DNA of 26,189 nt from Ruminococcaceae bacterium UBA3220 (lineage in GTDB: Bacteria > Bacillota > Clostridia > Oscillospirales > Acutalibacteraceae), in NCBI GenBank assembly GCA_002363095.1, contig DEWC01000053.1, forward strand, positions 1 to 26,189. Reading direction: 5' to 3'. Below, piece by piece: positions 1-9,498 of this stretch. The notes beneath the pieces were generated by a model, which saw nothing but the letters and a program-made list of their open reading frames with translations, did no database searches and was not told where the DNA came from. Positions within the stretch are counted from its first letter, which is position 1, and the number at the start of each line of letters is the position of its first letter. Both the position numbers and the translations under genes were made by a program.

Positions 1-937
1 CGGTATTTGTCGTGAAATACTCAATACCGTAGCAACAGTTTTCAATCAGGTTTTCGGAAAAATCAATATCGTGGTAGTGGGATTCCTTTCCGCAACTCGA
101 CCAGCTTTGGAAGGTAATCCCGGCATCATAGCACTGATAAACATAATTGTTTTTAACGGTTGCCCTTGTCGCACCTATGGGAAGTTCAATCCCGTTGCCG
201 AATCTTGTTTTGCCAAACTGCATTGAACCGCCGATAAAACCTATCTCGCAGTTGGTTACCCTTGTGTTATCGGTACCGTGTTTTGCCGCAACCGCGTGCG
301 CACCGGTATATTTTACACAGAGGTTATCAACGATACAGTCCGACCCGTAGGTTATAAGAATTTCGCGCTGAGATATTTCAATTGACTTGAAATCCTCACC
401 GATATTGCCTTCATAATAAAGATAGAGATATTCGTCGGAATCATAAAAGAAATCGTAGTTTTCTTTCACATCATCAAGAGACCATTTTTTAACACCCAAA
501 CAGGCAACATCATCAAAAACTATATTTCCCGCGTTACCGCCGTGCAAGAATGTTCTTATTATATTATCTTTGCCCTCAACCTTTTCCCAAAGAGAATTGT
601 CGGCAAAGTTTCTCTGCGAGCCGTAAAACCTGGGCTTATCACCGACACCGTAGGAGCCGATAATAACGCCGTTAGGAAGATTGATACCCTGATGCCATAA
701 AACCCTGAAAACGCCTCCACGCTCAAACAGCAGAGCGTCGCCGGGTTTTAAATCTTCAGGGATGTCGGTTACAGACATTTCTTTTGTGATATAGTACTTA
801 TTTCCCTTTATTTCGTAGATTTCCTCGGTGTTTTTTGAGTTAAGAATTTTTGTGCGAAGAGCATCGGCTGAACAATCGCTGTTTCCGATAACTTTTTGCC
901 GATAATCATAACCTGAACTGTTTTTCGAATATTTCAT
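1..937 (-). CDS. Right-handed beta-helix protein without signal peptide (3' end beyond window)
   Basis: Reading the minus strand from the ATG at 937 gives at least 312 residues with no stop before the window edge, so the C-terminal part is missing. It starts MKYSKNSSGYDYRQK and has no hydrophobic signal segment, and no in-frame upstream start adds one. The body matches the exported protein at 9499-11289: GDALLFERGGVFR against GDAILFERNGVWR, then GSYG, VTNCEIGFIGGSMQ against VTNCEIGFVGGCIQ, and YQCYDAGITFQ against YQVYDAAVTWQ. Such N-G-rich rungs are typical of pectate-lyase-like parallel beta-helices found in polysaccharide lyases and glycosidases. Substrate and catalytic residues cannot be named. 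A weak ribosome binding site (AGCAGG, 9 nt before ATG) lies directly after a strong terminator, so expression may depend on read-through. A cytoplasmic role on imported oligosaccharides is inference. Confidence 0.85.
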   Translation of the reverse strand, partial: MKYSKNSSGYDYRQKVIGNSDCSADALRTKILNSKNTEEIYEIKGNKYYITKEMSVTDIPEDLKPGDALLFERGGVFRVLWHQGINLPNGVIIGSYGVGDKPRFYGSQRNFADNSLWEKVEGKDNIIRTFLHGGNAGNIVFDDVACLGVKKWSLDDVKENYDFFYDSDEYLYLYYEGNIGEDFKSIEISQREILITYGSDCIVDNLCVKYTGAHAVAAKHGTDNTRVTNCEIGFIGGSMQFGKTRFGNGIELPIGATRATVKNNYVYQCYDAGITFQSWSSCGKESHYHDIDFSENLIENCCYGIEYFTTNT

Positions 938-951
938 AATATAATACCTGC

Positions 952-987
952 TAAAAAAACATCCCGAAGATTTTAGGTCTCCGGGAT
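952..987 (-). terminator. Intrinsic terminator after the giant surface protein gene
   Basis: On the minus strand a 10-bp stem (ATCCCGGAGA with TCTTCGGGAT, one G-U pair; arms 978-987 and 961-970) encloses a 7-nt loop and is followed by G and seven T (953-959). It lies about 30 nt after the stop of the 2813-residue gene and ends about 15 nt before the ATG at 937. Confidence 0.9.
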
Positions 988-1019
988 GCTTTTGGTCAAT
1001 TAAGTGTGCAAATCAAGGA

Positions 1020-4000
1020 TTAACCTACTTTTGCTGCTTTTTTCTCTTTTCTCTTCTTTCTTGTTGCCAAGAATATGATAAGGAATACAATTCCACCAAT
1101 GAACAACGCGATGCCTGCGCAAATTAAAGCCGCATAGAGAGGATAGTCGATAAAGAACTCTTCTATCGCTTCGATGAAGGATAATTCTTCATCTTCTCCG
1201 TTAAGATCCGGTTCTTGAACCTTAATCGAAATGCGCTTTTGCGCCTGAACTGTTACATCACGCAGTTTATAGAACTGGTTGCCGACGCGAACATAAAGCG
1301 CATAGGTGTTCGGCTTAATATTCGAGAACTCGAAACGCCCGTCCTTATCGGTTACGGCATAAACCGATTTAGTGATGTAAATCTTAACATTTGCTTTCGG
1401 CTTACCGTCGAGCCCGTAATAGATACCTGAAATTGCTCCGCCGTTACCGCCTGTTGCAATAATGTCATCAGTATCAACAACAGCATCACCGTTAAGGTTA
1501 AGGGTAATTTGCGGCGCGTTATAGGTCATACCCTTTTCAATCGGTACATCCATACAATAGAGAGATACACCGGCAGTTTCAAGATACAACTTATAGGTAC
1601 CGGGCTGTAATCCTTCGAAAAGGTATGTTCCGGATTCATCGGTCGTTGTGGTAATATTGCCGGGTTCAAGGCGAATGCGTGCGCCTGAAACAGGAGCAAA
1701 CGAATCGTCCATAACCGTACCGGTCAAATTACCTGTCGGAATGTTATAGGCGTTAGCTGAACGCTCACCGGACCAGTCGCCATCGTCAAACTTGGTATCA
1801 TCGAAGTAGAAAACGAATACACCGGGATCATATTTAACGGTCTGGAAGTTACCCGATTTATCAGCAGCAACCGAAGTTATCTGATTATCATACTTACCTT
1901 CCTCAACAAGCTTGATGTCGGTAAAGTAGGCTTTACCCTTACTACCGTTATTAAAGAGAATTCGGATATTGGTCTTACCGTTATTCGAAATCGCGTCAGC
2001 CGGTAATGTAAAGGTGCCTTCATAGTAGTAGCGGTTACTGTCGTAAATGTTGGAAATCTTTGTCTGCTTATAGATTATTTTACCGTTTTCATCGTATGCG
2101 GGATACTCAACTATCGGCGTAACACCTGCCGAGTTCATTCCTACATATCTGAATTCGAGGAACTGCTTCTTAAAGCGGTTAACTGTTGCGTTTACAACAT
2201 AGTTTGCATTAGAGGCGGTACCGTTTGAGGTAATCATTGTAGACGGTGTTGTATTAGTAGTTTTGAAGAACCCGTCGGGAATTTCAACAAATCTCCACTG
2301 GTCGACTACACCGAATGTCTCAAATGCCTTAAACTCAGCCGGGAAGTCCCAGTTAAGGAAGAGGTTATTGCCTACTCGGTTACCGTTTTCGTCAAGCTCA
2401 TACAACTCGATATTGCCGTAGTAACCGGCGGATGCCTCACGCATATACCAACGCAAAATCATATTGTTGTTACCGTAGAGGCGAACATCCGGCTTTGTAT
2501 GGAAAATCTTAGTTTCGACATTGTTCTCAAAGGTGATAGACTCGTAGAAATCAGCTTCCATTGTGGTATTGGTCATAACACCTTCGGCATTCGGATAGAA
2601 CATGGAGTTAACTCGTGTTGATACTTTACCCTTATCCTCATCGGTAATCAAAACATTGGACGAAAGTTCGTATGTTGTGTCGGGCTTAACCATCGGAGAA
2701 TAGGTAAACCATGCCCAGTCAGCCTGACTGTGGAAATAGAGCATCTTAGGTTTGTAACTGCCGTCCTTCATAAAGAAGTTATCCGGGATATTGGCATACT
2801 GGAATGTTGCCCAGTTAGAGTAGGATGAGTTATCCCAGCCCGGATAATAAGTCTTTCCGGCAAAATCGCCCTGAACAAACTTATTCTCACCGACATTATT
2901 GCCCTGTGCGTCAACTTCGTACATTGTGAAATTAGCGCAGTATCCGCTTACAAACGCGCCCCAGTAATTGAAATTAAACTGGAAGTTGTTGGCGCCTTCC
3001 TTAGCGTCATCAGGCATTGTAAATTCGTAGGTTTCCCTATACTCGGTTTTCGATTCAGTCATGGTTGAAGGTACGACCGCCGTCGGAGAACTGTCAGAAG
3101 GTCTTGAATAGAGAAGCTCGGCTCCTGCCTTAGAACCGTATTCAGCATATCCCTTGGAAACATATTTAACATTATAAGAGATACGGTATTTTGTTCCCGG
3201 TGTAAGGGTGAACTTCTGATAGAGTTTAGCCTCACAAGGTCTGCCGTCGTTAGCAGCGGTAGCTTCAGCGTCATTCTTGTTCTTACCGCGGAACATAATC
3301 ATAATCGGAACATCCTGCTCATAGGAATCGAAGATAGAAGCGCCGACTACGGTATCACCCATATCGCCTTCGTACATCCAAATTCCCTCATCAACGCTGT
3401 CGGAATAAGGAGTAAGATCCTTAACTTCAATCATTTTCCCGTTTACAAGGATGTTGTCTCCGTCATCATCTCCGGAAACTTCTGTCAAAGAGAAGTTGGC
3501 GACGCTACCTTCAATATCCTTTGAGTCGATATCGATACCGATTCGGATATTCTTTGCACTTCTGAGCCCTGACGGAGTAGTAAATGCCGCCTGGAAGTTA
3601 TAACCACCATTAACATTTCTGTCATATTGGAGGTACCTTCTCTTGGCGTTACCGTCAGAAGAAATGAACTCAACAAACGGTTTCGGAACATTTTCGGACT
3701 CAAACTTACCGTCATAATAGAACACATATGTCTTTTTGCCGGAAACTGTAGCAAAGGTAGAAACCGTGCCTTCGGCATTCTTTATCTGAATCTCGGTAGG
3801 CTCATCAAAGAAACCTTCGGGGATTTCATCAAAAGTATTAGAAGACATATTAGTGCTCGATTTTTCGAAGCAGGTATAATCAAGTGCAAAATCGCCGTTA
3901 ACAAAGAGGTTACCGCTTATACGGTTACCGTCATCATCCAACTCATAGAGCCCGAGGTTAGCATAGTAACCAACCGAATTCTGCCTCATATAGTAACGCA

Positions 4001-7000
4001 AAATCATATTGTTGGCGCCGTAGAGACGAACATTCGAGGTGGTTTTGAATTTCTTGGACTCAAAGGTTATACCGGAAGCAATATCTGTATAGTCTCCGGT
4101 ATTCATACCCGTATTTGAGGGTTTGAACATCGATGCAGTCGTAGACGGAACCTTATCGCTGTCGTAACTCTCATAAATACGGTTGCAGGACCACTCGTAA
4201 TTGGTGTTCGGTTTAAGCATCGGATTGAATGTAATCCACGACCAGTCGGCAGTCTTCTGGAAGTGAAGCATACGCGGCTCGTTCGGGGTTACTTTATTAA
4301 AGAAGTTATCCGGAATCTCATTGAAAGTAAAGACATTGAAACCGCCCGCCTTTGTCCATCCGGCTGAGTATTCACCGTTCGGGAAATCACCCTCAACAAA
4401 CATATTTCTGCCGACGGGCTTACCCGAACCGTCAATTTCGTACATAGTAAAGTCGGCAATATGTCCGCTTACAAATGCGCCCCAGACATTGAATGTAAAC
4501 CTAAGGTTTTTGGAAGTTTCCTTAATATCATCAGGAGCAGTAAACTCATAGGTTTCTCTGTATTCTTCCTCAGATTCGACAACGGGAACAGAAAGGGTCT
4601 GTGTGCCGGAACCTGTTACATAGGTAAACTCTGCGCCGGCCTTTGAACCGTATTCGGCGTATCCTTTATTAACGAATTTAACATTAAAGGATACTCTGTA
4701 TTTGCTGCCCTTCTTAACAGTGAAATCCTGATAAATCGCACCTTCAACAGGCGCACCGTTATTAGCTGATTGGGCAGCTGAAGTATTAAGGTTAACACCG
4801 ATAAATGTTAACAAATTGGGGTTGCTTTGCTTATAAGTAACCGCAATATAGTTTCCGATGTAGGAATCGCCCAAATCGTCTTCATACATCCAAATGCCCT
4901 CATCAACTGCATCGTCGTAAGGAACAAGTTCGGTTACGTCGTTGAAATTGCCGTTTTTAAGAAGGTTTCTACCCGTAGAACCGCTTAAGGTTAACGAGAA
5001 GTCTGCTACGCTTCCGTCAATATCTTTTGAATCGACATCAACGCCGACGCGGATATTCTTTGAGGACCTGAGTCCTGACGGAGTTGTGAAGTTAGCCGTG
5101 AAGTTATATTTCATATCGGAGTTCTTGGTGGCTTCAAGATACTTTCTTGTAACGCTACCATTCGATGAAATAAACTCAACAAACGGCTTCGCGACGGCAT
5201 CGGAATAAAATCTGCCGTTATAATAGAAGGTATAGGTCTTATTTCCGCTAACGGTTGCGAAGGTGGAAATATTACCCTTCATATTCTGGATTTCAAACGA
5301 CTGCGGGATATCGAAGAATCCTTCGGGAATATCTTCAAAAGCGTTTTCTTTCATATCGGTAGCGGACATTTCAAAACCGTTATAGCCGGCTGCAAAATCA
5401 CCGTTAAGATAGAGGTTACCGCTTATGCGTTTTCCGTTGTCATCCAATTCATAAAGACCGAGATTAGCGTAGTAACCGTCTGAATTCTGCCTCATATAAT
5501 AACGGAGGATCATATTGTTGTTACCGTAAAGGCGAATGTTGGAATCGGTTTTGAACTTCCTCGTTTCAAATGTTTCGGTAGACCTAATGCTTGTATACAT
5601 ATCATCGGTCATACTCGTATTTGAAGGAATAAAGGTATTAGCGGGAGTAGTCGGCTTCTTATCCGTATCGTATTTATTTAATACGCGGTTGAAGCACCAC
5701 TCATAATTGGTATCGGGTTTAAGCATCGGTGAGGATGTTATCCATGACCAATCGGCAGTTTTTTGGAAGTGGAGCATCTTAGGCTCAAACGGAGTTACCT
5801 TGCTGAAATAGTTTTCGGGAACTTCAGCAAGCTGGAATAAATAGTAGTTTCCGCTTGAAGGTAATGTCCACCCGTTTGTGTAACTGCCGTACGGGAAGGT
5901 ACCCTCAACGAACATATTATTGCCGTAATCTTCGCCGTCAACAATCTTATACATCCGGAAGTTTGCAACATTACCGCTTACAAACGCACCCCAGAAATTG
6001 AAGGTGAACTTAAAGTTGTTCTCGGTTTCAACAATATCATCGGGAACGGTGAATTCGTAAATTTCCTTATACTCTTCATTTGATTCGATAAGCGGAACTT
6101 CAAGGGTTTTTTCACCGGATGTGCTTACATAGGTAAACTCGGCGCCCGCCTTGGAGCCATACTCTTCATAACCCTTGTTCGCATACTTAACATTATAGGA
6201 AACGCGGTAAGACTGACCTTTTTGGACGGTTACATTCTGGGCTATATATCCCTGATTCGGTCTGCCGTCGTTAGTGTCTTTCGCCTCAGTGGATCCGGAA
6301 TTGGTACCGGCAAAGGTTGCCATATACGCAGTAGGAATTACGAAGGTGGAACCGGGTATGGATTCAAGGACAACATTGCCTAATGTTCCCTCATACATCC
6401 ATACGCCTACCTCCGCGTTCTCATTATAAGGAATGAGATCGTCGGTATCGGCAAGGAAGCCGTTAACAAGTAAGTTATTGCCATCACTGCCTGAAGATAC
6501 TTCGGTCAATGAGAAGTTGGCAACCTTACCGGTTATCTCGGTGTCGCCGATATCAATACCGATGCGGACGTTTCTTTCGGCTCTGAGTCCCGAAGGTGAG
6601 GTGAATGTCGACTTAAAGGAGTATTTCCCGTCAACATCGCGTTCATATTCTAAGTATTCTTTCTTTGCGGTGCCGTTAGAGGAGATAAACTCAACAAACG
6701 GCTTCGGAACTGCATCAGACGCAATTCTGCCATCGTAATAGAAAGAGTATGTTTTTCCGCTTTGAATGGTCTGGAAGGATGAAACAGCAGCATTGGTATT
6801 ATCAAAAGTGATACCCTGCGGAATTCCGAAATACTTATTCGGAATATCCTCAAGCTGAATATCTCCGCCGATATCGTACCATCTGTTAAGTTTAGCGGCG
6901 AGCGGAGAATCTTCATCTGCGTAATACCAGTTTTTCTCGTACTCTCCGACATGATACGGACTGTCAATGGTAACGGTTTTATCCGAAATAGGCGCCATTG

Positions 7001-9461
7001 TAACATTGGGTACGCCTTCCATTTCGCTCGAATCGATCGTAGGTCCGTTAACGCGTACTAACTGTGGATCGGCGAATGTGAAATCGGCATCAACAGCCTT
7101 AAATCCTGCTCCGACCAACTCAGAGTTACCGATAAGTAACAGGAAGTTACCGCCGGTATTCGGCTCGGCATAGAAGAAGGGCGCATAACTCGATTTTGCA
7201 GGACGCCAAACATCGAATATAACATTGAGCCTCATGGTATAAGGGTCAATTCCCTGATAAACGGGTTTAAGCGTCGAGTCAGGCGTCGCTCCGCCTTTTT
7301 GACCTTCACGGCGAGCCTCATAAAGCCTGAAAACAGGGTCGTTGCTTCCTAAATTCTTTAACAGGCAGGAGAACTTAAAATAAGCGTGTCCGCGGAAGCC
7401 TGTTACTTTAAGAGGAATCGCAAGATAGGCAGGAGTGTTGCCCGTGCCCTTAATATGAACCATTTTAGAATTAAGCGCTAAAAGGTTGCCTGCTTCTACT
7501 TCGGCGGTTGTGCCTATCTTTTCATGACCGATATTATCGGCATAGTAGGCATCGCACGAAGGACAATACCAGTTATCGAGTGTTGTTGAAGTTATGGGGT
7601 TTTCAACAAAGCCATCTACATGACCTTCGTTTACGCAGGTAGTCAAGTTATAGGTATGAATAAGGTCAACTGCGCCGTCAACAGTCCATTTCTTTTGAGA
7701 AGCGCCGGTAATATCATAGATATCCTGCGATACACCCTCGACTCTGTATGCGCGTGGCGTATCGGTATCAATCGACTCTTCAAAAAGTTTAGGACCTATA
7801 TCCTCGGCAATCAAATCGCCGATAGTGTTGGATGAAGCGCCGTACAAGTCAACCTTGAGCTCGGTAATGGCAAAAGAGGAGTTAAAGCAGGTTGACCAGA
7901 ACTTATCAACCGTTCCCATTCGCTCCGCGTTACCGATTGTGAGCCATTCCGTATGACCCTTGGTTGTCTTTTCGTCACCGGGGTTAAGATATGTACGAGC
8001 GTAACCTACGAATTCGCCGGTTGCGGGATTATAGGTATTAACAGGTAATCCCGACTCGTCGCCTGTTGTTCCGCCGGTAACATTATGGGAATACGAAGTG
8101 TTATCGCTTGCCTTAGCACGGTTTGATTCACCGTATAATCTTCCGAGCATGGGGGCTCCGTCGCCCTCAAGCCGTATTGCTTTCATTGTAACCTTAAAGT
8201 ATGCCTTTCCTGCCGGCGGATACTGCGGCGAAGAAGGCGCCAGTGTGCCTTTCTTGAAAACAATAGAACGGTAATACTGGTTGATGTTTATCGGGCAAAT
8301 CAAGTTTGCTACCCTGTTTGCATTTACATATTCGGGAGCAATCGAACCCTCCGGCGAACCCTCGCGGTTAGCCGAAAGAATAATCATCTTCTTGTTTATG
8401 TCTTCGATAACGGCGAAGGCTTTTTCGTTGCCGTTATCAAGTTTCTTAAACTTAAGTCCCGGGTAGTTATCGTTGGTATAGTATTCCCTTGTATAGTCGG
8501 TTTCATCGTGCTTAACAAAGTTTGTTTCATCATACTTTGAGGACAAATAGTCAGCCGGCACCTTAATTTTCTCAATAAGGGAATCACCGGAATCGACATA
8601 CCATCCGCAGGAAGGAACCTTTAAGATACTATCGTTAGACGAATAATCAGGACCGTCAACACGATAGGTTGAATCGGTATTGATATTCTCGGAAGTGAAA
8701 GCAACTTCCTTATTATCAGCGTCGCGGAAAAGATTATCGCCATAGGTTTCCTTAGTATCATTATCGTAAGCATACAACTCGGGCTCGGTAATGATAAATG
8801 ACGCGTCAAAATCGTTTTCACCAAGGAGTTTGCTTTCAGATGTTACGGCACCGTGCTCGGCGTTACCGATGGTTATTGCACCGTATATGTTGCTGGTTTG
8901 AGTATCAATTGTCGGACGGAAAATAACGGTACAAAGACCCGTTTCGGCATCATAAGTATATACCGAACCTTTCGGGAACCCGGATGTAGGACTCTTAGGT
9001 CTGTAGTTGTATGTATCGGTGCTCGGAGCTGCACATTTCTTGTCACCGTCATAAGCAATCCAGCCTACAACCGGACCCAAACCGCTTTCTTTAATTTCAC
9101 GGTTTTTATCTTTATAGAAACCGCCATCGAGCATTTTTGCTTTAAATGTCAGTTTAAAGTAGACATAATGAGCTTTTGCACTGCTCGAAGTACCGTATGT
9201 TTCATTAACTTTGTTATTATGCTCTAAAAATGTTTCTTCCGCGTCGGTGGATGCTTTTTTTGCGACAATCGGGAAGAAAATGTTGGCAATTCTCGGGTTA
9301 TCATAACCCGATTTGCCTACAAATACTGCATCAATAAGTTCAACCTGTCCTTCCGGCTCATCTGCGGCAACTGCCGAAGAAGTAGAGCGGAAAACCACAA
9401 AAAGAGATGAGAACAGTAAGACTACTGACAACAATAATGATAAAAATCGTTTAGTCTTCAA
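1020..9461 (-). CDS. Giant repeat-built, membrane-anchored surface protein with jelly-roll/CBM-like domains
   Basis: 2813 residues. Residues 1-33 are a signal peptide. Three divergent N-terminal domains follow, marked by IGNAE/IGNSE near residues 200, 511 and 779. A small region at about 607-649 carries a CPSC pair typical of short ribbon motifs in clostridial surface proteins. From about 872 the protein is a beta-sandwich array: one partial unit, then three tandem units of about 503 residues starting near 994, 1497 and 2001. Each unit holds three domains of the NGDF...N(L/M) type seen in carbohydrate-binding modules (CBM4/9-like). Near the C-terminus lie two CarboxypepD_reg/Cna-B-like domains (about 2574-2635 and 2677-2757), separated by one dockerin-like calcium loop (NLNGDAVVDTDD). 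A transmembrane helix (about 2771-2798) and a Lys/Arg tail finish it; there is no LPXTG. The start is TTG, fixed by GGAGG 8 nt upstream. Likely role: glycan binding or adhesion. No catalytic domain was recognised. Third gene of operon 1. Confidence 0.85.
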   Translation of the reverse strand: MKTKRFLSLLLSVVLLFSSLFVVFRSTSSAVAADEPEGQVELIDAVFVGKSGYDNPRIANIFFPIVAKKASTDAEETFLEHNNKVNETYGTSSSAKAHYVYFKLTFKAKMLDGGFYKDKNREIKESGLGPVVGWIAYDGDKKCAAPSTDTYNYRPKSPTSGFPKGSVYTYDAETGLCTVIFRPTIDTQTSNIYGAITIGNAEHGAVTSESKLLGENDFDASFIITEPELYAYDNDTKETYGDNLFRDADNKEVAFTSENINTDSTYRVDGPDYSSNDSILKVPSCGWYVDSGDSLIEKIKVPADYLSSKYDETNFVKHDETDYTREYYTNDNYPGLKFKKLDNGNEKAFAVIEDINKKMIILSANREGSPEGSIAPEYVNANRVANLICPININQYYRSIVFKKGTLAPSSPQYPPAGKAYFKVTMKAIRLEGDGAPMLGRLYGESNRAKASDNTSYSHNVTGGTTGDESGLPVNTYNPATGEFVGYARTYLNPGDEKTTKGHTEWLTIGNAERMGTVDKFWSTCFNSSFAITELKVDLYGASSNTIGDLIAEDIGPKLFEESIDTDTPRAYRVEGVSQDIYDITGASQKKWTVDGAVDLIHTYNLTTCVNEGHVDGFVENPITSTTLDNWYCPSCDAYYADNIGHEKIGTTAEVEAGNLLALNSKMVHIKGTGNTPAYLAIPLKVTGFRGHAYFKFSCLLKNLGSNDPVFRLYEARREGQKGGATPDSTLKPVYQGIDPYTMRLNVIFDVWRPAKSSYAPFFYAEPNTGGNFLLLIGNSELVGAGFKAVDADFTFADPQLVRVNGPTIDSSEMEGVPNVTMAPISDKTVTIDSPYHVGEYEKNWYYADEDSPLAAKLNRWYDIGGDIQLEDIPNKYFGIPQGITFDNTNAAVSSFQTIQSGKTYSFYYDGRIASDAVPKPFVEFISSNGTAKKEYLEYERDVDGKYSFKSTFTSPSGLRAERNVRIGIDIGDTEITGKVANFSLTEVSSGSDGNNLLVNGFLADTDDLIPYNENAEVGVWMYEGTLGNVVLESIPGSTFVIPTAYMATFAGTNSGSTEAKDTNDGRPNQGYIAQNVTVQKGQSYRVSYNVKYANKGYEEYGSKAGAEFTYVSTSGEKTLEVPLIESNEEYKEIYEFTVPDDIVETENNFKFTFNFWGAFVSGNVANFRMYKIVDGEDYGNNMFVEGTFPYGSYTNGWTLPSSGNYYLFQLAEVPENYFSKVTPFEPKMLHFQKTADWSWITSSPMLKPDTNYEWCFNRVLNKYDTDKKPTTPANTFIPSNTSMTDDMYTSIRSTETFETRKFKTDSNIRLYGNNNMILRYYMRQNSDGYYANLGLYELDDNGKRISGNLYLNGDFAAGYNGFEMSATDMKENAFEDIPEGFFDIPQSFEIQNMKGNISTFATVSGNKTYTFYYNGRFYSDAVAKPFVEFISSNGSVTRKYLEATKNSDMKYNFTANFTTPSGLRSSKNIRVGVDVDSKDIDGSVADFSLTLSGSTGRNLLKNGNFNDVTELVPYDDAVDEGIWMYEDDLGDSYIGNYIAVTYKQSNPNLLTFIGVNLNTSAAQSANNGAPVEGAIYQDFTVKKGSKYRVSFNVKFVNKGYAEYGSKAGAEFTYVTGSGTQTLSVPVVESEEEYRETYEFTAPDDIKETSKNLRFTFNVWGAFVSGHIADFTMYEIDGSGKPVGRNMFVEGDFPNGEYSAGWTKAGGFNVFTFNEIPDNFFNKVTPNEPRMLHFQKTADWSWITFNPMLKPNTNYEWSCNRIYESYDSDKVPSTTASMFKPSNTGMNTGDYTDIASGITFESKKFKTTSNVRLYGANNMILRYYMRQNSVGYYANLGLYELDDDGNRISGNLFVNGDFALDYTCFEKSSTNMSSNTFDEIPEGFFDEPTEIQIKNAEGTVSTFATVSGKKTYVFYYDGKFESENVPKPFVEFISSDGNAKRRYLQYDRNVNGGYNFQAAFTTPSGLRSAKNIRIGIDIDSKDIEGSVANFSLTEVSGDDDGDNILVNGKMIEVKDLTPYSDSVDEGIWMYEGDMGDTVVGASIFDSYEQDVPIMIMFRGKNKNDAEATAANDGRPCEAKLYQKFTLTPGTKYRISYNVKYVSKGYAEYGSKAGAELLYSRPSDSSPTAVVPSTMTESKTEYRETYEFTMPDDAKEGANNFQFNFNYWGAFVSGYCANFTMYEVDAQGNNVGENKFVQGDFAGKTYYPGWDNSSYSNWATFQYANIPDNFFMKDGSYKPKMLYFHSQADWAWFTYSPMVKPDTTYELSSNVLITDEDKGKVSTRVNSMFYPNAEGVMTNTTMEADFYESITFENNVETKIFHTKPDVRLYGNNNMILRWYMREASAGYYGNIELYELDENGNRVGNNLFLNWDFPAEFKAFETFGVVDQWRFVEIPDGFFKTTNTTPSTMITSNGTASNANYVVNATVNRFKKQFLEFRYVGMNSAGVTPIVEYPAYDENGKIIYKQTKISNIYDSNRYYYEGTFTLPADAISNNGKTNIRILFNNGSKGKAYFTDIKLVEEGKYDNQITSVAADKSGNFQTVKYDPGVFVFYFDDTKFDDGDWSGERSANAYNIPTGNLTGTVMDDSFAPVSGARIRLEPGNITTTTDESGTYLFEGLQPGTYKLYLETAGVSLYCMDVPIEKGMTYNAPQITLNLNGDAVVDTDDIIATGGNGGAISGIYYGLDGKPKANVKIYITKSVYAVTDKDGRFEFSNIKPNTYALYVRVGNQFYKLRDVTVQAQKRISIKVQEPDLNGEDEELSFIEAIEEFFIDYPLYAALICAGIALFIGGIVFLIIFLATRKKRKEKKAAKVG
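1896..3461 (-). repeat. Tandem unit 3 of the giant protein gene, diverged at its end
   Basis: Begins GDNILVNG (residue 2001). Its first two domains follow units 1 and 2 (GIWMYEG, EYGSKAGAELLY, HSQADWAWFT, NNMILRWYMREAS). The third domain has diverged: it keeps the NLFLNWDF opening and IPDGFF but not the KPFVEFISS segment. It runs to about residue 2522, where the Cna-B-like stretch takes over; the end point is approximate. Confidence 0.75.
3462..4973 (-). repeat. Tandem unit 2 of the giant protein gene
   Basis: A 504-codon unit beginning GRNLLKNG (residue 1497), colinear with unit 1 and strikingly similar, for example EYGSKAGAEFTYV, HFQKTADWSWIT and NNMILRYYMRQNS. Similarity is also visible in the DNA around the RYYMRQNS segment, where both copies contain tgaattctgcctcatat, suggesting duplication of a 1.5-kb block. 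Confidence 0.85.
4974..6482 (-). repeat. Tandem unit 1 of the giant protein gene
   Basis: A 503-codon unit beginning GNNLLVNG (residue 994). Its three domains are marked by GVWMYEG...EYGSKAGAEFTYV...WGAFVSG, then NMFVEG...HFQKTADWSWIT...NNMILRYYMRQNS, then NLYLNGDF...KPFVEFISSNG...FSLT. The sequence from 6483 to about 6850 is an extra copy of the end of the third domain, placed before unit 1. Confidence 0.85.
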
Positions 9462-9474
9462 TCAAATTACCTCC
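9459..9474 (-). promoter_or_regulatory. Ribosome binding site fixing a TTG start
   Basis: GGAGG (9474-9470) stands 8 nt before TTG (9461-9459). The TTG is followed by AAGACTAAACG, which opens a clean signal peptide (MKTKRFLSLLL). A nearby ATG just upstream is in another frame and stops at once. Confidence 0.8.
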
Positions 9475-9498
9475 ATTCATAGAGAAACTGCAATCAAA

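Noticed and set aside
3627..4118. Open frame of 163 codons on the plus strand inside the giant protein gene
   Set aside because: It lies opposite a convincing coding frame, has no ribosome site and its product has no recognisable domain; it follows from the codon use of the repeat unit. The same holds for the other long plus-strand frames across 1020-9461 and for 11839-12300.
1896..6482. Regular repeats that might suggest a CRISPR or satellite array
   Set aside because: The period is about 1.5 kb and stays in frame with intact protein sequence, so these are domain duplications in a gene.
7517..7640. Cys pair YCPSC with an upstream Cys and His residues as a zinc finger with regulatory role
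   Set aside because: It sits within an exported protein between surface domains; such short Cys motifs are common in clostridial surface proteins and do not indicate DNA binding.
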